64,000 bases of DNA. Source: Methylotenera oryzisoli. Its GTDB lineage: Bacteria; Pseudomonadota; Gammaproteobacteria; Burkholderiales; Methylophilaceae. Where the stretch lies: NCBI GenBank assembly GCA_945907735.1, contig CAMDTL010000007.1, forward strand, positions 1 to 64,000. The letters run 5' to 3'. Positions 18,268 to 28,037 of the stretch are shown here, in pieces. The notes under the pieces are model-generated. The model was not told the origin of the DNA. It worked only from the letters and a program-made list of their open reading frames with translations, and did no database searches. The position numbers and the translations under genes are program-made. Each line of letters begins with the position of its first letter. Position 1 is the stretch's first letter.

Positions 18268-18749
18268 TAGATATAAAGCACGTCGAGCACTTCGTATTCT
18301 TTAACACCGCCTGGCGCAGCCACTTCCGCCACATCACCCGCAGATTTACCAATTAACGCACGTGCGATTGGCGAGCCGACAGAGACTTTCCCGCCTTTAA
18401 TATCGGCCTCGTCTTCGCCCACAATTTGGTAAGTTTTATTGTCGCCAGACTCCAAATCTTCAATATTCACCGTTGCACCAAACACCACGCGACCTTCGGC
18501 ATTCAGCATTTTAGGGTCAATCACAAATAAATTTGAAAGTTTGGATTCTAGTTCTGCAATACGGCCTTCAATAAAGCTTTGCTTTTCTTTGGCGGCTTCA
18601 TATTCCGCATTTTCAGATAAATCACCCTGTGCACGTGCCTCCGCAATCGCTTGAATCACGCCGGGACGATCAACGCTACGCAGGCGCTGCAACTCTTCTT
18701 TAAGCAGCTCTGCGCCTTTAATGGTAACGGGGATTTGATTTAATGCCAT
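18267..18749 (-). CDS. greA: Transcription elongation factor GreA
   Basis: GreA rescues backtracked RNA polymerase by inserting its coiled coil into the secondary channel and stimulating transcript cleavage. The 160-aa protein has an N-terminal coiled coil with LLKEELQRLRSVDRPGVI, followed at its tip by EARAQGDLSENAEYEAAKE (acidic Asp/Glu pair). The C-terminal FKBP-like domain includes YQIVGEDEAD and GSPIARALIGKSAGD. It lies downstream of carB after the carB terminator and upstream of DUF4149. Confidence 0.97.
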   Translation of the reverse strand: MALNQIPVTIKGAELLKEELQRLRSVDRPGVIQAIAEARAQGDLSENAEYEAAKEKQSFIEGRIAELESKLSNLFVIDPKMLNAEGRVVFGATVNIEDLESGDNKTYQIVGEDEADIKGGKVSVGSPIARALIGKSAGDVAEVAAPGGVKEYEVLDVLYI

Positions 18750-18773
18750 GCTTTTACTGCCTATCTATTATAC

Positions 18774-18811
18774 TAAAAAAATAAACCACACCCGATAATG
18801 AGCGTGGTTTT
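18774..18811 (-). terminator. Intrinsic terminator of the carAB operon
   Basis: On the minus strand AAACCAC pairs with GTGGTTT (18783-18789 and 18804-18810), followed by ATTTTTTTAG. It lies about 20 bases after the carB stop and separates carAB from greA. Confidence 0.75.
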
Positions 18812-18829
18812 AAAAGATTGAAGTGTATT

Positions 18830-21800
18830 TTAAGAAAGCTTTTTATGCAAGTCTTGAATTGACTCTACATTCAGATCTTGCATATGCGCCATACCAATAC
18901 ACGCCGCCTTTGCGCCCGCCAGCGTGGTGTAATAAGTGACTTTATTTTGTAGCGCGCTACGGCGAATTTCGTAAGAATCCACCACCGCTTTTTTGTCTTC
19001 GGTCACATTCACAATAAAGCTAATTTCATTGTTTTTAATCATATCCACCACATGCGGGCGACCTTCAGCCACTTTGTTCACGGGCGTTACGCTTAAGCCA
19101 TTTGCCATAAGCGCTCTAGCCGTGCCTTTGGTGGCCACCAGAGCAAACCCCAGCTTGGCTAAATCTTGCGCAATATCCACCACCTTTTGGTGATCTTCAT
19201 TGCGCACGCTAATAAACGCGCGGCCGCCTTTGGGTAGTTTTGCTGATGCCCCAAGCTGTGCTTTTACAAACGCCTCGGCAAAAGTGGCGCCTACGCCCAT
19301 CACTTCGCCTGTGGATTTCATCTCAGGACCTAAAATCGTATCGACCCCTGGGAATTTGATGAACGGAAACACCGCCTCTTTCACCGAATAATAAGTTGGA
19401 ATGACTTCTTTAGTCACGCCTTGCGATTTCAAGCTTTGCCCCGCCATGCAACGCGCAGCGATTTTTGCTAATTGCAAACCACACGCTTTGGATACAAACG
19501 GCACTGTTCTTGAAGCGCGTGGATTCACTTCCAGCACGTAAACCGTTTCACTTTGAATGGCAAATTGTACGTTCATCAAACCTTTAACACCTAGTGCCAA
19601 AGCCATTTGCACGGTTTGTTCACGCAACACATCTTGCAATTTTTTGCTTAAACTATACGGGGGCAATGAGCAGGCCGAATCGCCAGAGTGCACGCCTGCT
19701 TGCTCTACGTGTTGCATAATGCCGCCGATGAGCACTTCGCTGCCATCGCAAATAGCATCCACATCAATCTCAATCGCATCGTTCAAAAAACGATCTAACA
19801 ACACGGGCGAATCATTCGACACTTTCACCGCTTCTCGCATATAACGCTCGAGCTGGCTTTGTTCGTGCACAATTTCCATGGCACGGCCACCAAGTACATA
19901 ACTTGGCCGTACGACGAGCGGGTAGCCAATTTCATTGGCGGCGATTAAAGCCGCCTCAGGCGTACGCGCAGTGCGGTTTGGCGGCTGTTTTAAACCTAAG
20001 TCTTGGATTAATTTTTGAAAACGCTCGCGATCTTCAGCGCGGTCAATCGCATCGGGCGTGGTGCCGATAATCGGCACACCCGCTTTTTCTAACGCGCGTG
20101 CGAGTTTTAGTGGCGTTTGGCCGCCATATTGCACAATCACACCCACTGGCTTTTCAATATGTACAATTTCCAATACGTCTTCCAGTGTGACTGGCTCGAA
20201 ATATAGTCTGTCAGAAGTGTCGTAATCAGTTGAAACGGTTTCTGGGTTACAGTTCACCATAATCGTTTCATAGCCGTCATCACGCATGGCAAAGGCGGCG
20301 TGTACGCAGCAATAATCGAACTCAATGCCTTGACCAATTCTGTTGGGTCCGCCACCCAGCACCATGATTTTTTTCTTATCACTTGGTTGTGATTCACATT
20401 CTTCTTCATAGCTGGAATACATATAAGCGGTATTGGTAGCAAACTCCGCCGCGCAGGTATCCACGCGCTTATACACAGGGCGTATGTTCATCGCTTGGCG
20501 ATAGACGCGTACCGCATGTTGATCGGTATCTAAAAGCTTGGCTAAACGCCTATCCGAAAAACCACGGCGTTTAAGCTGGAACAGCACGTCTTTATTGAGG
20601 TCAGCGATATGTTTGCCTTTTAAGGCAGCTTCGCGATCGATAATGTCTTTAATCTGCGCCAAAAACCACGGGTCTATTTTCGAAATATTGAACACTTGTG
20701 CTATTGTCATGCCGCATCTAAACGCATCGCCCACATACCAAATGCGCTCTGAACGAGGCTCACCAAGCTCTTTGGTGATAATGTCTAAATCCGTGGTCAG
20801 CTCATCCAAACCATCGACACCGATTTCCAAACCACGCAGCGCTTTTTGGAAACTTTCTTGAAACGTACGCCCAATCGCCATCACTTCGCCGACCGACTTC
20901 ATTTGTGTGGTTAAACGCGAATCGGCTTGTGGAAATTTTTCAAAGGCGAATCTTGGTACTTTGGTGACCACGTAATCGATGCTCGGCTCAAAGCTGGTGG
21001 GCGTTGCACCACCAGTGATTTCGTTACGTAACTCATCCAACGTAAAGCCCACCGCCAGCTTTGCCGCCACTTTGGCAATGGGGAAACCAGTCGCTTTTGA
21101 CGCCAGCGCAGATGAGCGCGACACGCGCGGATTCATCTCAATGACAATCATACGGCCATCATCGGGATTAATGGCAAATTGCACATTCGAGCCGCCTGTA
21201 TCCACACCCACTTCGCGTAGCACTGCCAAACTAGCGTTACGCATAATTTGATATTCTTTATCCGTCAGCGTTTGTGCAGGCGCCACAGTGATGCTGTCGC
21301 CCGTATGCACGCCCATTGGGTCAAGATTCTCAATCGAGCAAATGATGATGCAATTGTCCGCCTTGTCGCGCACCACTTCCATTTCGTACTCTTTCCAGCC
21401 GAGCATGGATTCTTCGATGAGCAACTCTTTAGTGGGAGACGCATCTAAACCACGCTCGCAAATGGTGATGAATTCTTCGCGGTTATACGCAATGCCACCG
21501 CCGCTACCGCCCATGGTGAATGAGGGGCGAATAATAGCGGGATAACCAATCGCAGCCTGCACTTGCAAGGCCTCTTCCATGCTATGCGCAATGGCAGATT
21601 TGGCTGACCCCAGCCCAATTTTTGTCATCGCCTCTTTAAATTTTTGTCTATCTTCGGCTTTATCAATCGCTTCTTTGCTGGCACCAATCAGCTCAACCTT
21701 GTATTTAGCCAACACGCCATGTTTATCTAAATCCAGCGCACAATTCAACGCAGTTTGCCCGCCCATGGTGGGCAGCAGCGCATCGGGCTTTTCTTTGGCA

Positions 21801-22033
21801 ATGATTTTTTCTACTACTTGCCAAGTAATTGGCTCGATATAAGTCGCGTCCGCCATTTCAGGATCGGTCATAATGGTGGCAGGATTGGAGTTGACCAAAA
21901 TCACGCGGTAACCCTCTTCACGCAAGGCTTTGCAAGCTTGCGCACCAGAATAATCAAACTCACAGGCTTGGCCAATCACAATTGGGCCTGCACCAATAAT
22001 TAAGATGCTTTTAATGTCGGTACGCTTAGCCAT
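18830..22033 (-). CDS. carB: Carbamoyl-phosphate synthase large subunit
   Basis: CarB makes carbamoyl phosphate from bicarbonate, ammonia (channelled from CarA) and two ATP, for pyrimidines and arginine. The 1067-aa protein has two homologous ATP-grasp halves. The first begins [20 protein letters not shown], with [15 protein letters not shown]; the second begins [20 protein letters not shown], with [14 protein letters not shown]. The C-terminal MGS-like regulatory domain (from about residue 940) contains [10 protein letters not shown] and is where UMP and ornithine act in E. coli. Its ATG overlaps the carA stop by one base. Confidence 0.98.
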   Translation of the reverse strand: MAKRTDIKSILIIGAGPIVIGQACEFDYSGAQACKALREEGYRVILVNSNPATIMTDPEMADATYIEPITWQVVEKIIAKEKPDALLPTMGGQTALNCALDLDKHGVLAKYKVELIGASKEAIDKAEDRQKFKEAMTKIGLGSAKSAIAHSMEEALQVQAAIGYPAIIRPSFTMGGSGGGIAYNREEFITICERGLDASPTKELLIEESMLGWKEYEMEVVRDKADNCIIICSIENLDPMGVHTGDSITVAPAQTLTDKEYQIMRNASLAVLREVGVDTGGSNVQFAINPDDGRMIVIEMNPRVSRSSALASKATGFPIAKVAAKLAVGFTLDELRNEITGGATPTSFEPSIDYVVTKVPRFAFEKFPQADSRLTTQMKSVGEVMAIGRTFQESFQKALRGLEIGVDGLDELTTDLDIITKELGEPRSERIWYVGDAFRCGMTIAQVFNISKIDPWFLAQIKDIIDREAALKGKHIADLNKDVLFQLKRRGFSDRRLAKLLDTDQHAVRVYRQAMNIRPVYKRVDTCAAEFATNTAYMYSSYEEECESQPSDKKKIMVLGGGPNRIGQGIEFDYCCVHAAFAMRDDGYETIMVNCNPETVSTDYDTSDRLYFEPVTLEDVLEIVHIEKPVGVIVQYGGQTPLKLARALEKAGVPIIGTTPDAIDRAEDRERFQKLIQDLGLKQPPNRTARTPEAALIAANEIGYPLVVRPSYVLGGRAMEIVHEQSQLERYMREAVKVSNDSPVLLDRFLNDAIEIDVDAICDGSEVLIGGIMQHVEQAGVHSGDSACSLPPYSLSKKLQDVLREQTVQMALALGVKGLMNVQFAIQSETVYVLEVNPRASRTVPFVSKACGLQLAKIAARCMAGQSLKSQGVTKEVIPTYYSVKEAVFPFIKFPGVDTILGPEMKSTGEVMGVGATFAEAFVKAQLGASAKLPKGGRAFISVRNEDHQKVVDIAQDLAKLGFALVATKGTARALMANGLSVTPVNKVAEGRPHVVDMIKNNEISFIVNVTEDKKAVVDSYEIRRSALQNKVTYYTTLAGAKAACIGMAHMQDLNVESIQDLHKKLS

Positions 22034-23169
22034 TAAGCTGCTTTCCTATTCTGCATAAGCGTTATAAATTGATCAAACAATTCACTCATTTCGTGCGGCC
22101 CTGGGCTAGCCTCTGGGTGACCTTGAAAACTAAACGCGGGCTTGTCGGTGCGCGCAATGCCTTGCAAGCTGCCGTCAAACAAAGATACATGCGTAATTTT
22201 TACATTTGTAGGTAAAGTGTTTTGGTCAGCCGCGAAACCATGATTTTGACTGGTAATGAACACGCGCTTAGTTGCGACATCTTGCACGGGATGGTTAGCG
22301 CCATGATGACCAAATTTCATTTTCATAGTTTTTGCACCCGAAGCCAATGCCAACAATTGATGTCCCAAGCAAATACCAAATATGGGAATGCCAGTTTCTA
22401 CCAACGTTTTAATCGCGCTAACCGCATAATCGCAAGGTTCTGGGTCGCCTGGCCCGTTGGATAAAAAGATGCCGTCTGGTTTATAACTTAAAGCCTCTTC
22501 CGCTGTAGCTTGTGCTGGCAAGACGGTGACCTTGCAGCCGCGCGAAACCAGCATGCGCAAAATATTGCGCTTAACACCGTAATCAAACGCGACCACCTGG
22601 AATTGTTGCGCTGGCGCTCGCGTGTAACCTTTACCCAGCACCCATTCGCCATCCGTAAATTCATAGGCCTTTTTGCAACTTACCACTTTGGCTAAATCCA
22701 TACCAGCCAAGCCAGGAAAAGCTTTTGCTAATTTTAAAGCCTCAGCCTCATCGACTTTTCCTGTCATAATGCAGCCTGCTTGCGCGCCTTTTTCGCGCAA
22801 AATTCGCGTGAGTTTGCGTGTATCAATATCGGCGATGGCGACGATGTTATTGGCTTTTAAATAAGCACTTAAATTTTGGCTATTGCGGAAATTACTCTCC
22901 AACAATGGCAAGTCACGAATAATTAAGCCTGCCGCATACACCCTGCCAGATTCAACATCTTCAGTATTCGTGCCAGTATTGCCGATATGCGGATAGGTGA
23001 GCGTAACAATTTGTTCGGCATAAGAGGGGTCTGTGAGAATTTCTTGGTATCCCGTCATGCTAGTATTAAATACCACTTCGCCAACGGTGTTGCCTAAGGT
23101 GCCGATTGCAATGCCTTTAAAAGCAGTTCCATCTGCTAACACTAACACCGCTGGAATTGTTTTTGACAC
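22033..23169 (-). CDS. carA: Carbamoyl-phosphate synthase small (glutaminase) subunit
   Basis: CarA hydrolyses glutamine and passes ammonia to CarB. The 378-aa protein has the N-terminal CPSase domain ([33 protein letters not shown]) and a C-terminal class I glutaminase. The latter has the nucleophile in [17 protein letters not shown] and the His/Glu pair in [13 protein letters not shown]. The start is GTG at 23169, with AAGGAG 8 bases before it; the reading frame upstream lacks a better start. Two hairpins lie in the leader. carA and carB share one base (TAATG). Confidence 0.97.
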   Translation of the reverse strand: MSKTIPAVLVLADGTAFKGIAIGTLGNTVGEVVFNTSMTGYQEILTDPSYAEQIVTLTYPHIGNTGTNTEDVESGRVYAAGLIIRDLPLLESNFRNSQNLSAYLKANNIVAIADIDTRKLTRILREKGAQAGCIMTGKVDEAEALKLAKAFPGLAGMDLAKVVSCKKAYEFTDGEWVLGKGYTRAPAQQFQVVAFDYGVKRNILRMLVSRGCKVTVLPAQATAEEALSYKPDGIFLSNGPGDPEPCDYAVSAIKTLVETGIPIFGICLGHQLLALASGAKTMKMKFGHHGANHPVQDVATKRVFITSQNHGFAADQNTLPTNVKITHVSLFDGSLQGIARTDKPAFSFQGHPEASPGPHEMSELFDQFITLMQNRKAA

Positions 23170-23194
23170 CTTAAAGCTCCTTAAATTTCGTGAG

Positions 23195-23229
23195 GCACAT
23201 CTCTAAATCTGCTAATTAAGTAGATGTGC
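23195..23229 (-). promoter_or_regulatory. Hairpin in carAB leader
   Basis: GCACATCT at 23195-23202 and AGATGTGC at 23222-23229 form a perfect 8-pair stem about 25 bases upstream of the carA GTG. It may be an mRNA leader element or operator. No T-run follows, so it is not a plain terminator. Confidence 0.45.
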
Positions 23230-23230
23230 A

Positions 23231-23262
23231 AAACGGGAGGAGTTTGTGAACTCTTCCCGTTT
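23231..23262 (-). terminator. Strong hairpin between YjdF-like gene and carA
   Basis: A 14-pair stem, AAACGGGAGGAGTT against AACTCTTCCCGTTT with one G-T wobble and a TGTG loop. On the minus strand it follows the DUF2238 stop by about 30 bases and is trailed by TTTT of the stem, so it could end that transcript or act within the carAB leader. Confidence 0.5.
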
Positions 23263-23292
23263 CAGAATTGGTGAATTATAGCGGAATTTAGC

Positions 23293-23919
23293 TTAAGATT
23301 CAAGCTGTCCTTGTAGAGTTAACAACTGCTTATCGTGCAAATCTCTTAACAAAATTTGTGCAGAAATCGCGCCCATTAATGCCAAAAGCATATCCCACTG
23401 CGTATCCCATATGTCGCCTTGCGTGCCCAAAAAATCCTCCGCCGTCCCGCCTGAGACTGCTGCCACCCACCATTCGATAAACTCGTAACAGGCGCTGATA
23501 CTTAAGCAAATACAGCACACCACAAAAAATAACCAAGCACCAGTTCTGACCACGCAGTTTCTGATTAAAATTTCGCGCGCAATGATGGCCGGCACAAACC
23601 CCTGTACAAAATGCCCAATGCGGTCGTAATAATTCCTATCCAAATCAAATGTGTCTCTAAGCCAGCTGAATAGAGGTACTTCTGCATACGTATAATGTCC
23701 ACCCACCATAAGAATAATGGCATGGATGAGTATCAAGATGTACAAAAGACGGGTGAGCGGAAACTTTTGATGCGTAAAAAACAAAATGGGAAGCGCAATA
23801 ATGACAGGCAATACCTCTAGGAGCCAGGTAAAAAAATCATGCGGCTTAATAGCAGACCATACAAACACCACGCCCAATATGACTAGCAAGGTATTAACAA
23901 ATGTCTTTTTATTGACCAA
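23293..23919 (-). CDS. DUF2238 (YjdF-like) inner-membrane protein
   Basis: A 208-aa polytopic membrane protein with about six hydrophobic helices. The conserved DUF2238 features are GGHYTYAEVPLFSWL, RNYYDRIGHFVQGFVPA, FIEWWVAAVSG, and FLGTQGDIWDTQWDM. The histidines and acidic residues along the helices suggest a metal or polar site, but the family has no assigned function. TTG at 23919 is the earliest start. It lies between dapB and carA on the same strand, and the strong hairpin downstream probably isolates it from carAB. Confidence 0.8.
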   Translation of the reverse strand: MVNKKTFVNTLLVILGVVFVWSAIKPHDFFTWLLEVLPVIIALPILFFTHQKFPLTRLLYILILIHAIILMVGGHYTYAEVPLFSWLRDTFDLDRNYYDRIGHFVQGFVPAIIAREILIRNCVVRTGAWLFFVVCCICLSISACYEFIEWWVAAVSGGTAEDFLGTQGDIWDTQWDMLLALMGAISAQILLRDLHDKQLLTLQGQLES

Positions 23920-23977
23920 ACTTTAATTTTCCAATGCGCCTGATTTGAGCTTTTAATCTGGCTTCATTCAAAAAAAA

Positions 23978-24781
23978 CTATCTCAAATGTAACACATCCT
24001 GCATGTCAAACAGGCCTGTAGGATGGTTTTGCAAAAACTTGGCCGCACGCAAAGCACCCAGCGCAAACGTTGCACGACTACTGGCTTTGTGCGTCAACTC
24101 CACGCGCTCACCAATGCCTGCAAATACCACCGTGTGGTCGCCCACCACATCACCACCACGCAAGGTAGCAAAGCCAATTTGGCCCGCTTCACGCTCACCC
24201 ATCACGCCTTCGCGCGCATAGATAGCGCGATCTTTCAATTCGCAGCCCAAACCCTGCGCTGCTGCCTCGCCCAAGCGCAGTGCGGTACCTGAGGGCGCGT
24301 CCACTTTATGGCGATGGTGCATTTCCACCACCTCAATGTCGTAGTCCTCATTAAGCGTTTTGGCTGCTTGCTCAACTAAGTTAATCAGCAAGGTCACGCC
24401 CACGCTCATGTTGGGCGCGAATACAACAGCAATATGCTTGGAAGCCTCATGGATATGGATTTTTTGAGCATCGCTAAAACCCGTCGTGCCGATAACATGC
24501 TTCACGTTGGCTTTTTTGCAAGCTTCCAAATACTGCAAACTGGCTTCTGGGCGTGTGAAATCGACCAGCACATCCGCACCTTTAAGCGCGGCATCAACAT
24601 CACTACTAATTTTTACGCCAGTATTTTTACCGAATTGCGCGCCTGCATCTTGGCCAATTTGCGGACTATCAGCACGGTCAATCGCAGCGTGCAGTGTCAA
24701 CGCTTCGTCAGCTAGCACACCCTCTATCAACGTCTGCCCCATGCGCCCAGTAGCGCCCGCAATCACAATGTTAGTTTTCAT
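23978..24781 (-). CDS. dapB: 4-hydroxy-tetrahydrodipicolinate reductase
   Basis: DapB reduces the DapA product to tetrahydrodipicolinate with NAD(P)H, in lysine and diaminopimelate synthesis. The 267-aa protein has the Rossmann motif IVIAGATGRMGQTLIEG, VIGTTGFSDAQ, APNMSVGVTLL, and the active-site block EVVEMHHRHKVDAPSGTAL with the catalytic histidine and lysine. ATG at 24781 is used; an in-frame TTG two codons earlier also lies behind the AGGGA site. bamE lies just upstream on the same strand. Confidence 0.97.
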   Translation of the reverse strand: MKTNIVIAGATGRMGQTLIEGVLADEALTLHAAIDRADSPQIGQDAGAQFGKNTGVKISSDVDAALKGADVLVDFTRPEASLQYLEACKKANVKHVIGTTGFSDAQKIHIHEASKHIAVVFAPNMSVGVTLLINLVEQAAKTLNEDYDIEVVEMHHRHKVDAPSGTALRLGEAAAQGLGCELKDRAIYAREGVMGEREAGQIGFATLRGGDVVGDHTVVFAGIGERVELTHKASSRATFALGALRAAKFLQNHPTGLFDMQDVLHLR

Positions 24782-24793
24782 AACCAATAATCC

Positions 24794-25708
24794 CTAAAAC
24801 CCAATTTTCTCTAGCATCTTCTCAAAATAGCCCAATTCTTCTTCTGGCAACGGTGGCGCCACCTCTACTTTTTTAACTTTAACCTCAGGCACTACTTCTA
24901 CAGGCGCAGTATTAATAGGCTCAGCAGGCTTAATTGGTAAGGCTTTCGGCGGCTCTACTTTAGGTGCTTCTACTGGTGGCGTTGCTACTTTGTTCACTTC
25001 AACGACAGGAGCCTCAACTGGCGCTGCGACCGCAGGCTCGGGGGTGTTTGGTGTTGGCACTTCCACAATTGGCGCAACGCCACCAATTGGCACCTCAAGC
25101 ACATTGCCTACAGGCTCGTCGTTATTGACTTCCAGAGCATCATTTGCAGGTTTTATCAAATTGATTTCTGGCTTATCTTCTAGCACTGGTGCAGCTTCTG
25201 GTTTAGGAGCTTCAGGCTTTACTGTTTCAGGCGTGACGACCGATTTTTCATCACCTTTCCAAAATTTAAGCTTGTCTAGCAAGCCTTTTTCTTTTGGTTT
25301 TGGCTCTATCGATTTTGGCAAAGACACTACGCCCGCTTCTGTGCCAGAAGCTGCGCCAGCCATACCCTCTGGCACCACATCGCCGCGCACTCTGGCGAGC
25401 AGATCTTTTTCAAATTCTAACATCACCCGCCGCTGTTCTTTAATTTTCCCCGCTTGGCGCATTTGGTAAAAATAATCCCAGCGATTGCTATGAAAGCTAT
25501 CCACAATGAGTGGCGTGCCCATAATAAATTTCACTTGCGATTTAGTCATGCCAGGTTTTAATTGCAGCAACATTTTAGAAGTCACCACATTGCCCTGCTG
25601 AATGTCCATTTTAAAGGGCTTGACCGTAGGCACGGTCGAGCCGCAACCCGTTAAAAAAGCACTGCAAATGAGCAACAAAACAAATAACAACTTAAAAAAT
25701 TTATGCAT
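24794..25708 (-). CDS. bamE: BamE (SmpA/OmlA) lipoprotein with long proline-rich extension
   Basis: BamE is an outer-membrane lipoprotein of the BAM complex that folds beta-barrel proteins. The N-terminal part is typical: signal peptide with lipobox LTGCGS, VTSKMLLQLKPGMTKSQV, FIMGTPLIVDSFHSNRWDY, and YQMRQAGKIKEQRRVMLEFE. After about residue 120 the protein continues for roughly 185 residues of low complexity rich in P, E, V, A and K, and ends ELGYFEKMLEKIGF. Usual BamE proteins are about 110-150 aa, so the tail more than doubles the length. It could span periplasm or bind peptidoglycan; that is speculation. It is divergent from fur, the conserved omlA-fur arrangement. Confidence 0.9.
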   Translation of the reverse strand: MHKFFKLLFVLLLICSAFLTGCGSTVPTVKPFKMDIQQGNVVTSKMLLQLKPGMTKSQVKFIMGTPLIVDSFHSNRWDYFYQMRQAGKIKEQRRVMLEFEKDLLARVRGDVVPEGMAGAASGTEAGVVSLPKSIEPKPKEKGLLDKLKFWKGDEKSVVTPETVKPEAPKPEAAPVLEDKPEINLIKPANDALEVNNDEPVGNVLEVPIGGVAPIVEVPTPNTPEPAVAAPVEAPVVEVNKVATPPVEAPKVEPPKALPIKPAEPINTAPVEVVPEVKVKKVEVAPPLPEEELGYFEKMLEKIGF

Positions 25709-25816
25709 GATTTTTGCGACGAATGACTTATTACTGAATTGGCGTTAATATAACACGATGACACACAGGCTAAAACCACAAAAGTTGTTTCAACCTAATT
25801 ATTATTGAGCAAAATT

Positions 25817-26242
25817 ATGCATGATCAAAAAGATTTAAAGAACGCCGGCCTTAAGGCAACCTTGCCTCGGTTAAAAATTTTAGAGTTATTTGAGAACAGC
25901 AAAGAGCGCCATTTATCGGCCGAAGATGTCTATAAAACCTTAATCAATACCAGCGAAGATGTTGGCCTGGCGACAGTTTATCGCGTGTTAACGCAATTTG
26001 AAGAAGCGGGATTATTGGTGCGCCATCATTTTGAAAGCGGCAAAGCCGTATTTGAGCTAAATGAAGGCACACACCACGACCATATTGTGTGCGTTAAATG
26101 CGGCCGCGTAGAAGAATTTTACGACGAAGAGATTGAAAAACGCCAACAGCAAGCCGCCGAATCACGCGGCTTTGTCATGCAAGAACATTCACTAATGATT
26201 TATGGTGTTTGCGCCAAGCAACCCTGTGGACCTAGAAAATAG
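25817..26242 (+). CDS. fur: Ferric uptake regulator
   Basis: Fur is a dimeric Fe(II)-responsive repressor of iron uptake genes. The 141-aa protein has the winged-helix domain ([46 protein letters not shown]) and the dimerisation domain with metal ligands in [19 protein letters not shown]. The C-terminal CAKQPCG may add to the structural zinc site. ATG at 25817 is chosen; TTG at 25805 is in frame but adds four residues not expected in Fur. It is divergent from bamE, and the shared 108-base gap should hold both promoters. Confidence 0.95.
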   Translation: MHDQKDLKNAGLKATLPRLKILELFENSKERHLSAEDVYKTLINTSEDVGLATVYRVLTQFEEAGLLVRHHFESGKAVFELNEGTHHDHIVCVKCGRVEEFYDEEIEKRQQQAAESRGFVMQEHSLMIYGVCAKQPCGPRK

Positions 26243-26309
26243 CCATCCTTTTTTGCGAGCAAAACGTTTCTATTTGAAGTTGAAATCAATCTAGCTTGGG
26301 GAGCGCAGC

Positions 26310-27884
26310 ATGTTAAAAAGCCGTGCCTTACAAAAATACGCTTCATTACTCATTGCAGTACTCATCAGCTTCACTTTTACCTCCTGCGGCACCAACCCTG
26401 TCACCAAGAAAAAAGAAATTCAGTTTGTCTCGCAAGAAAAAGAAATCACCATTGGCAAAGAGAATTATTCACCTGCGCGCCAATCACAAGGCGGCGATTA
26501 CATTATCGACCCCGAACTCAGCGCCTATGTACAAGGCATTGGCAAGCGCTTAGGCGCAGTGTCTGACCGCCCAGAATTGCCGTATGAATTTATAGTGCTG
26601 AATGATTCTGTACCCAATGCCTGGGCAATGCCAGGCGGCAAAATCGCCTTTAATCGCGGCTTGCTTTATGAACTGAATAGCGAAGCTGAATTAGCCGCTG
26701 TGATGGGTCATGAGATTGTGCATGCGGCCGCACGCCACGGTGCCAAAAGCATGGAGCGCGGTATATTTATGCAAGGCGCGATGATAGCCGTGGGCATTGG
26801 TACCCAAAATACCGATTACGCCAACTTGGCGGTAGGCGCATCGCAACTTGGTGCGCAGTTAATTGGCAGCAAATATGGGCGCGATGCCGAAAGCGAATCA
26901 GATTACTACGGAATGCAATATATGAAAAAAGCGGGTTACAACCCCGCTGCCGCAGTGACCTTGCAAGAAACCTTTGTACGCTTAAGTGCAGGCCGCGAAA
27001 GTAACTTGATTGCGGGCTTGTTTGCTTCGCACCCACCATCACCCGAACGCGTAGCCGCCAATAAAGTGACTTTGGCTAAGTTGGGTGCGGGCGGTGAAAT
27101 GGGCAAAGAGGCCTACGCGCAAAAAGTGGGTAAGCTTAAAGCCACGCAACCCGCCTACAAAGCCTATGACGACGCCGTTGCTGCGCTAAAGAAAAATGAC
27201 ACCGCAACCGCAACTACCTTGGCGCAAAAAGCCATTGCAGGCGAACCACGCGAAGCAAGATTTCAAGAACTCTTAGGAGATATTGCACTAAGCCAAAAGA
27301 AAAACCAAGAGGCGCTGGCCTATTACGACAAAGCCATTAAAATGCAGCCAGATTACTTTAAACCGCACGTGCAAAGCGGCATTGCGCTGTATAACATGGG
27401 CAAAAAATCTGAAGCTGAACCTTTTCTGAAGCGCGCAAACGAGCTACTCCCCACCGCACCAGGCCACACATTACTTGGAGAGATTGCTGAAGCGCGTGGT
27501 GAGACTGATGCCGCATTGCAACACTACCAAATGGCAGCAAGCTCTAACTCTGAAATGGGAAAACAAGCTGGCGAACGTGCGGTGCGCCTTGATTTACCGC
27601 GCAACCCAAGCAAATACATCCGCTCTGGTGCGCAAGCCGATAGCGGTGGCACTTTATTTGCGGTGGTGGAAAACGCCACCAGCCTGCCCGTTGGGCGCGT
27701 TCAAGTGCGCGTGGTGAAATACGATGCCAAAACTGGCCGCGCCATTGCACAAAGCCAACCCATGATTATTAACGGCGTACAGCCAGGCAAACGCAACCAA
27801 ATTGCTGTGGGCGAAAAAGTGAAAACACCGCAGGAAGCGCAGTTGTATAAAGTGGTGGTGGAAGCGGCGGAGTTGGCGAAGTAA
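26310..27884 (+). CDS. M48 metalloprotease lipoprotein with TPR repeats (BepA/LoiP class)
   Basis: A 524-aa exported zinc protease. The signal peptide ends in lipobox FTSCGT, so it is probably lipid-anchored. The M48 domain has PNAWAMPGGKIAFNRGLL, the zinc motif VMGHEIVHAAARHGA (HExxH), and ESESDYYGMQYM with the third ligand glutamate. From about residue 270 come TPR-like helices (ALAYYDKAIKMQPDYFKPH). A C-terminal beta-rich domain follows from about residue 430. BepA in E. coli handles LptD and BAM substrates in the periplasm; the same role is likely. A strong GGGGAG site precedes ATG 26310. Confidence 0.85.
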   Translation: MLKSRALQKYASLLIAVLISFTFTSCGTNPVTKKKEIQFVSQEKEITIGKENYSPARQSQGGDYIIDPELSAYVQGIGKRLGAVSDRPELPYEFIVLNDSVPNAWAMPGGKIAFNRGLLYELNSEAELAAVMGHEIVHAAARHGAKSMERGIFMQGAMIAVGIGTQNTDYANLAVGASQLGAQLIGSKYGRDAESESDYYGMQYMKKAGYNPAAAVTLQETFVRLSAGRESNLIAGLFASHPPSPERVAANKVTLAKLGAGGEMGKEAYAQKVGKLKATQPAYKAYDDAVAALKKNDTATATTLAQKAIAGEPREARFQELLGDIALSQKKNQEALAYYDKAIKMQPDYFKPHVQSGIALYNMGKKSEAEPFLKRANELLPTAPGHTLLGEIAEARGETDAALQHYQMAASSNSEMGKQAGERAVRLDLPRNPSKYIRSGAQADSGGTLFAVVENATSLPVGRVQVRVVKYDAKTGRAIAQSQPMIINGVQPGKRNQIAVGEKVKTPQEAQLYKVVVEAAELAK

Positions 27885-27952
27885 TAGATGGAAATACACT
27901 CACCGCGCGAGATCGGCTTGATTCAAACTTAACCAGCTCGCCCTCTCTCTAA

Positions 27953-27974
27953 CTCTCCCTCCCAAGAGGGAGAG
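27953..27974. repeat. CTCTCCCT/AGGGAGAG palindrome
   Basis: Perfect 8-base arms around CCCAAG, in the 153-base gap between the M48 gene and convergent recN. It may act as a bidirectional terminator, but no T-run is attached. A second copy of the AATATCCATG repeat follows it. Confidence 0.55.
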
Positions 27975-27987
27975 GATTGAAGTTGAA

Positions 27988-28022
27988 TGCTCTACCGCCA
28001 AATATCCATGCGCCTTCCAGGC
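27988..28022. repeat. AATATCCATG repeat, copy B
   Basis: Contains AATATCCATGCGCCTTCC followed by AGGCC, matching copy A at 17747-17795 with two substitutions over about 23 bases. Confidence 0.55.
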
Positions 28023-28037
28023 CAATTATTTTTATCA

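Noticed and set aside
24990-25469. Long open frame antisense to bamE, rich in S, T and G
   Set aside because: It is the mirror of the low-complexity proline/glutamate tail and has no domain or ribosome site.
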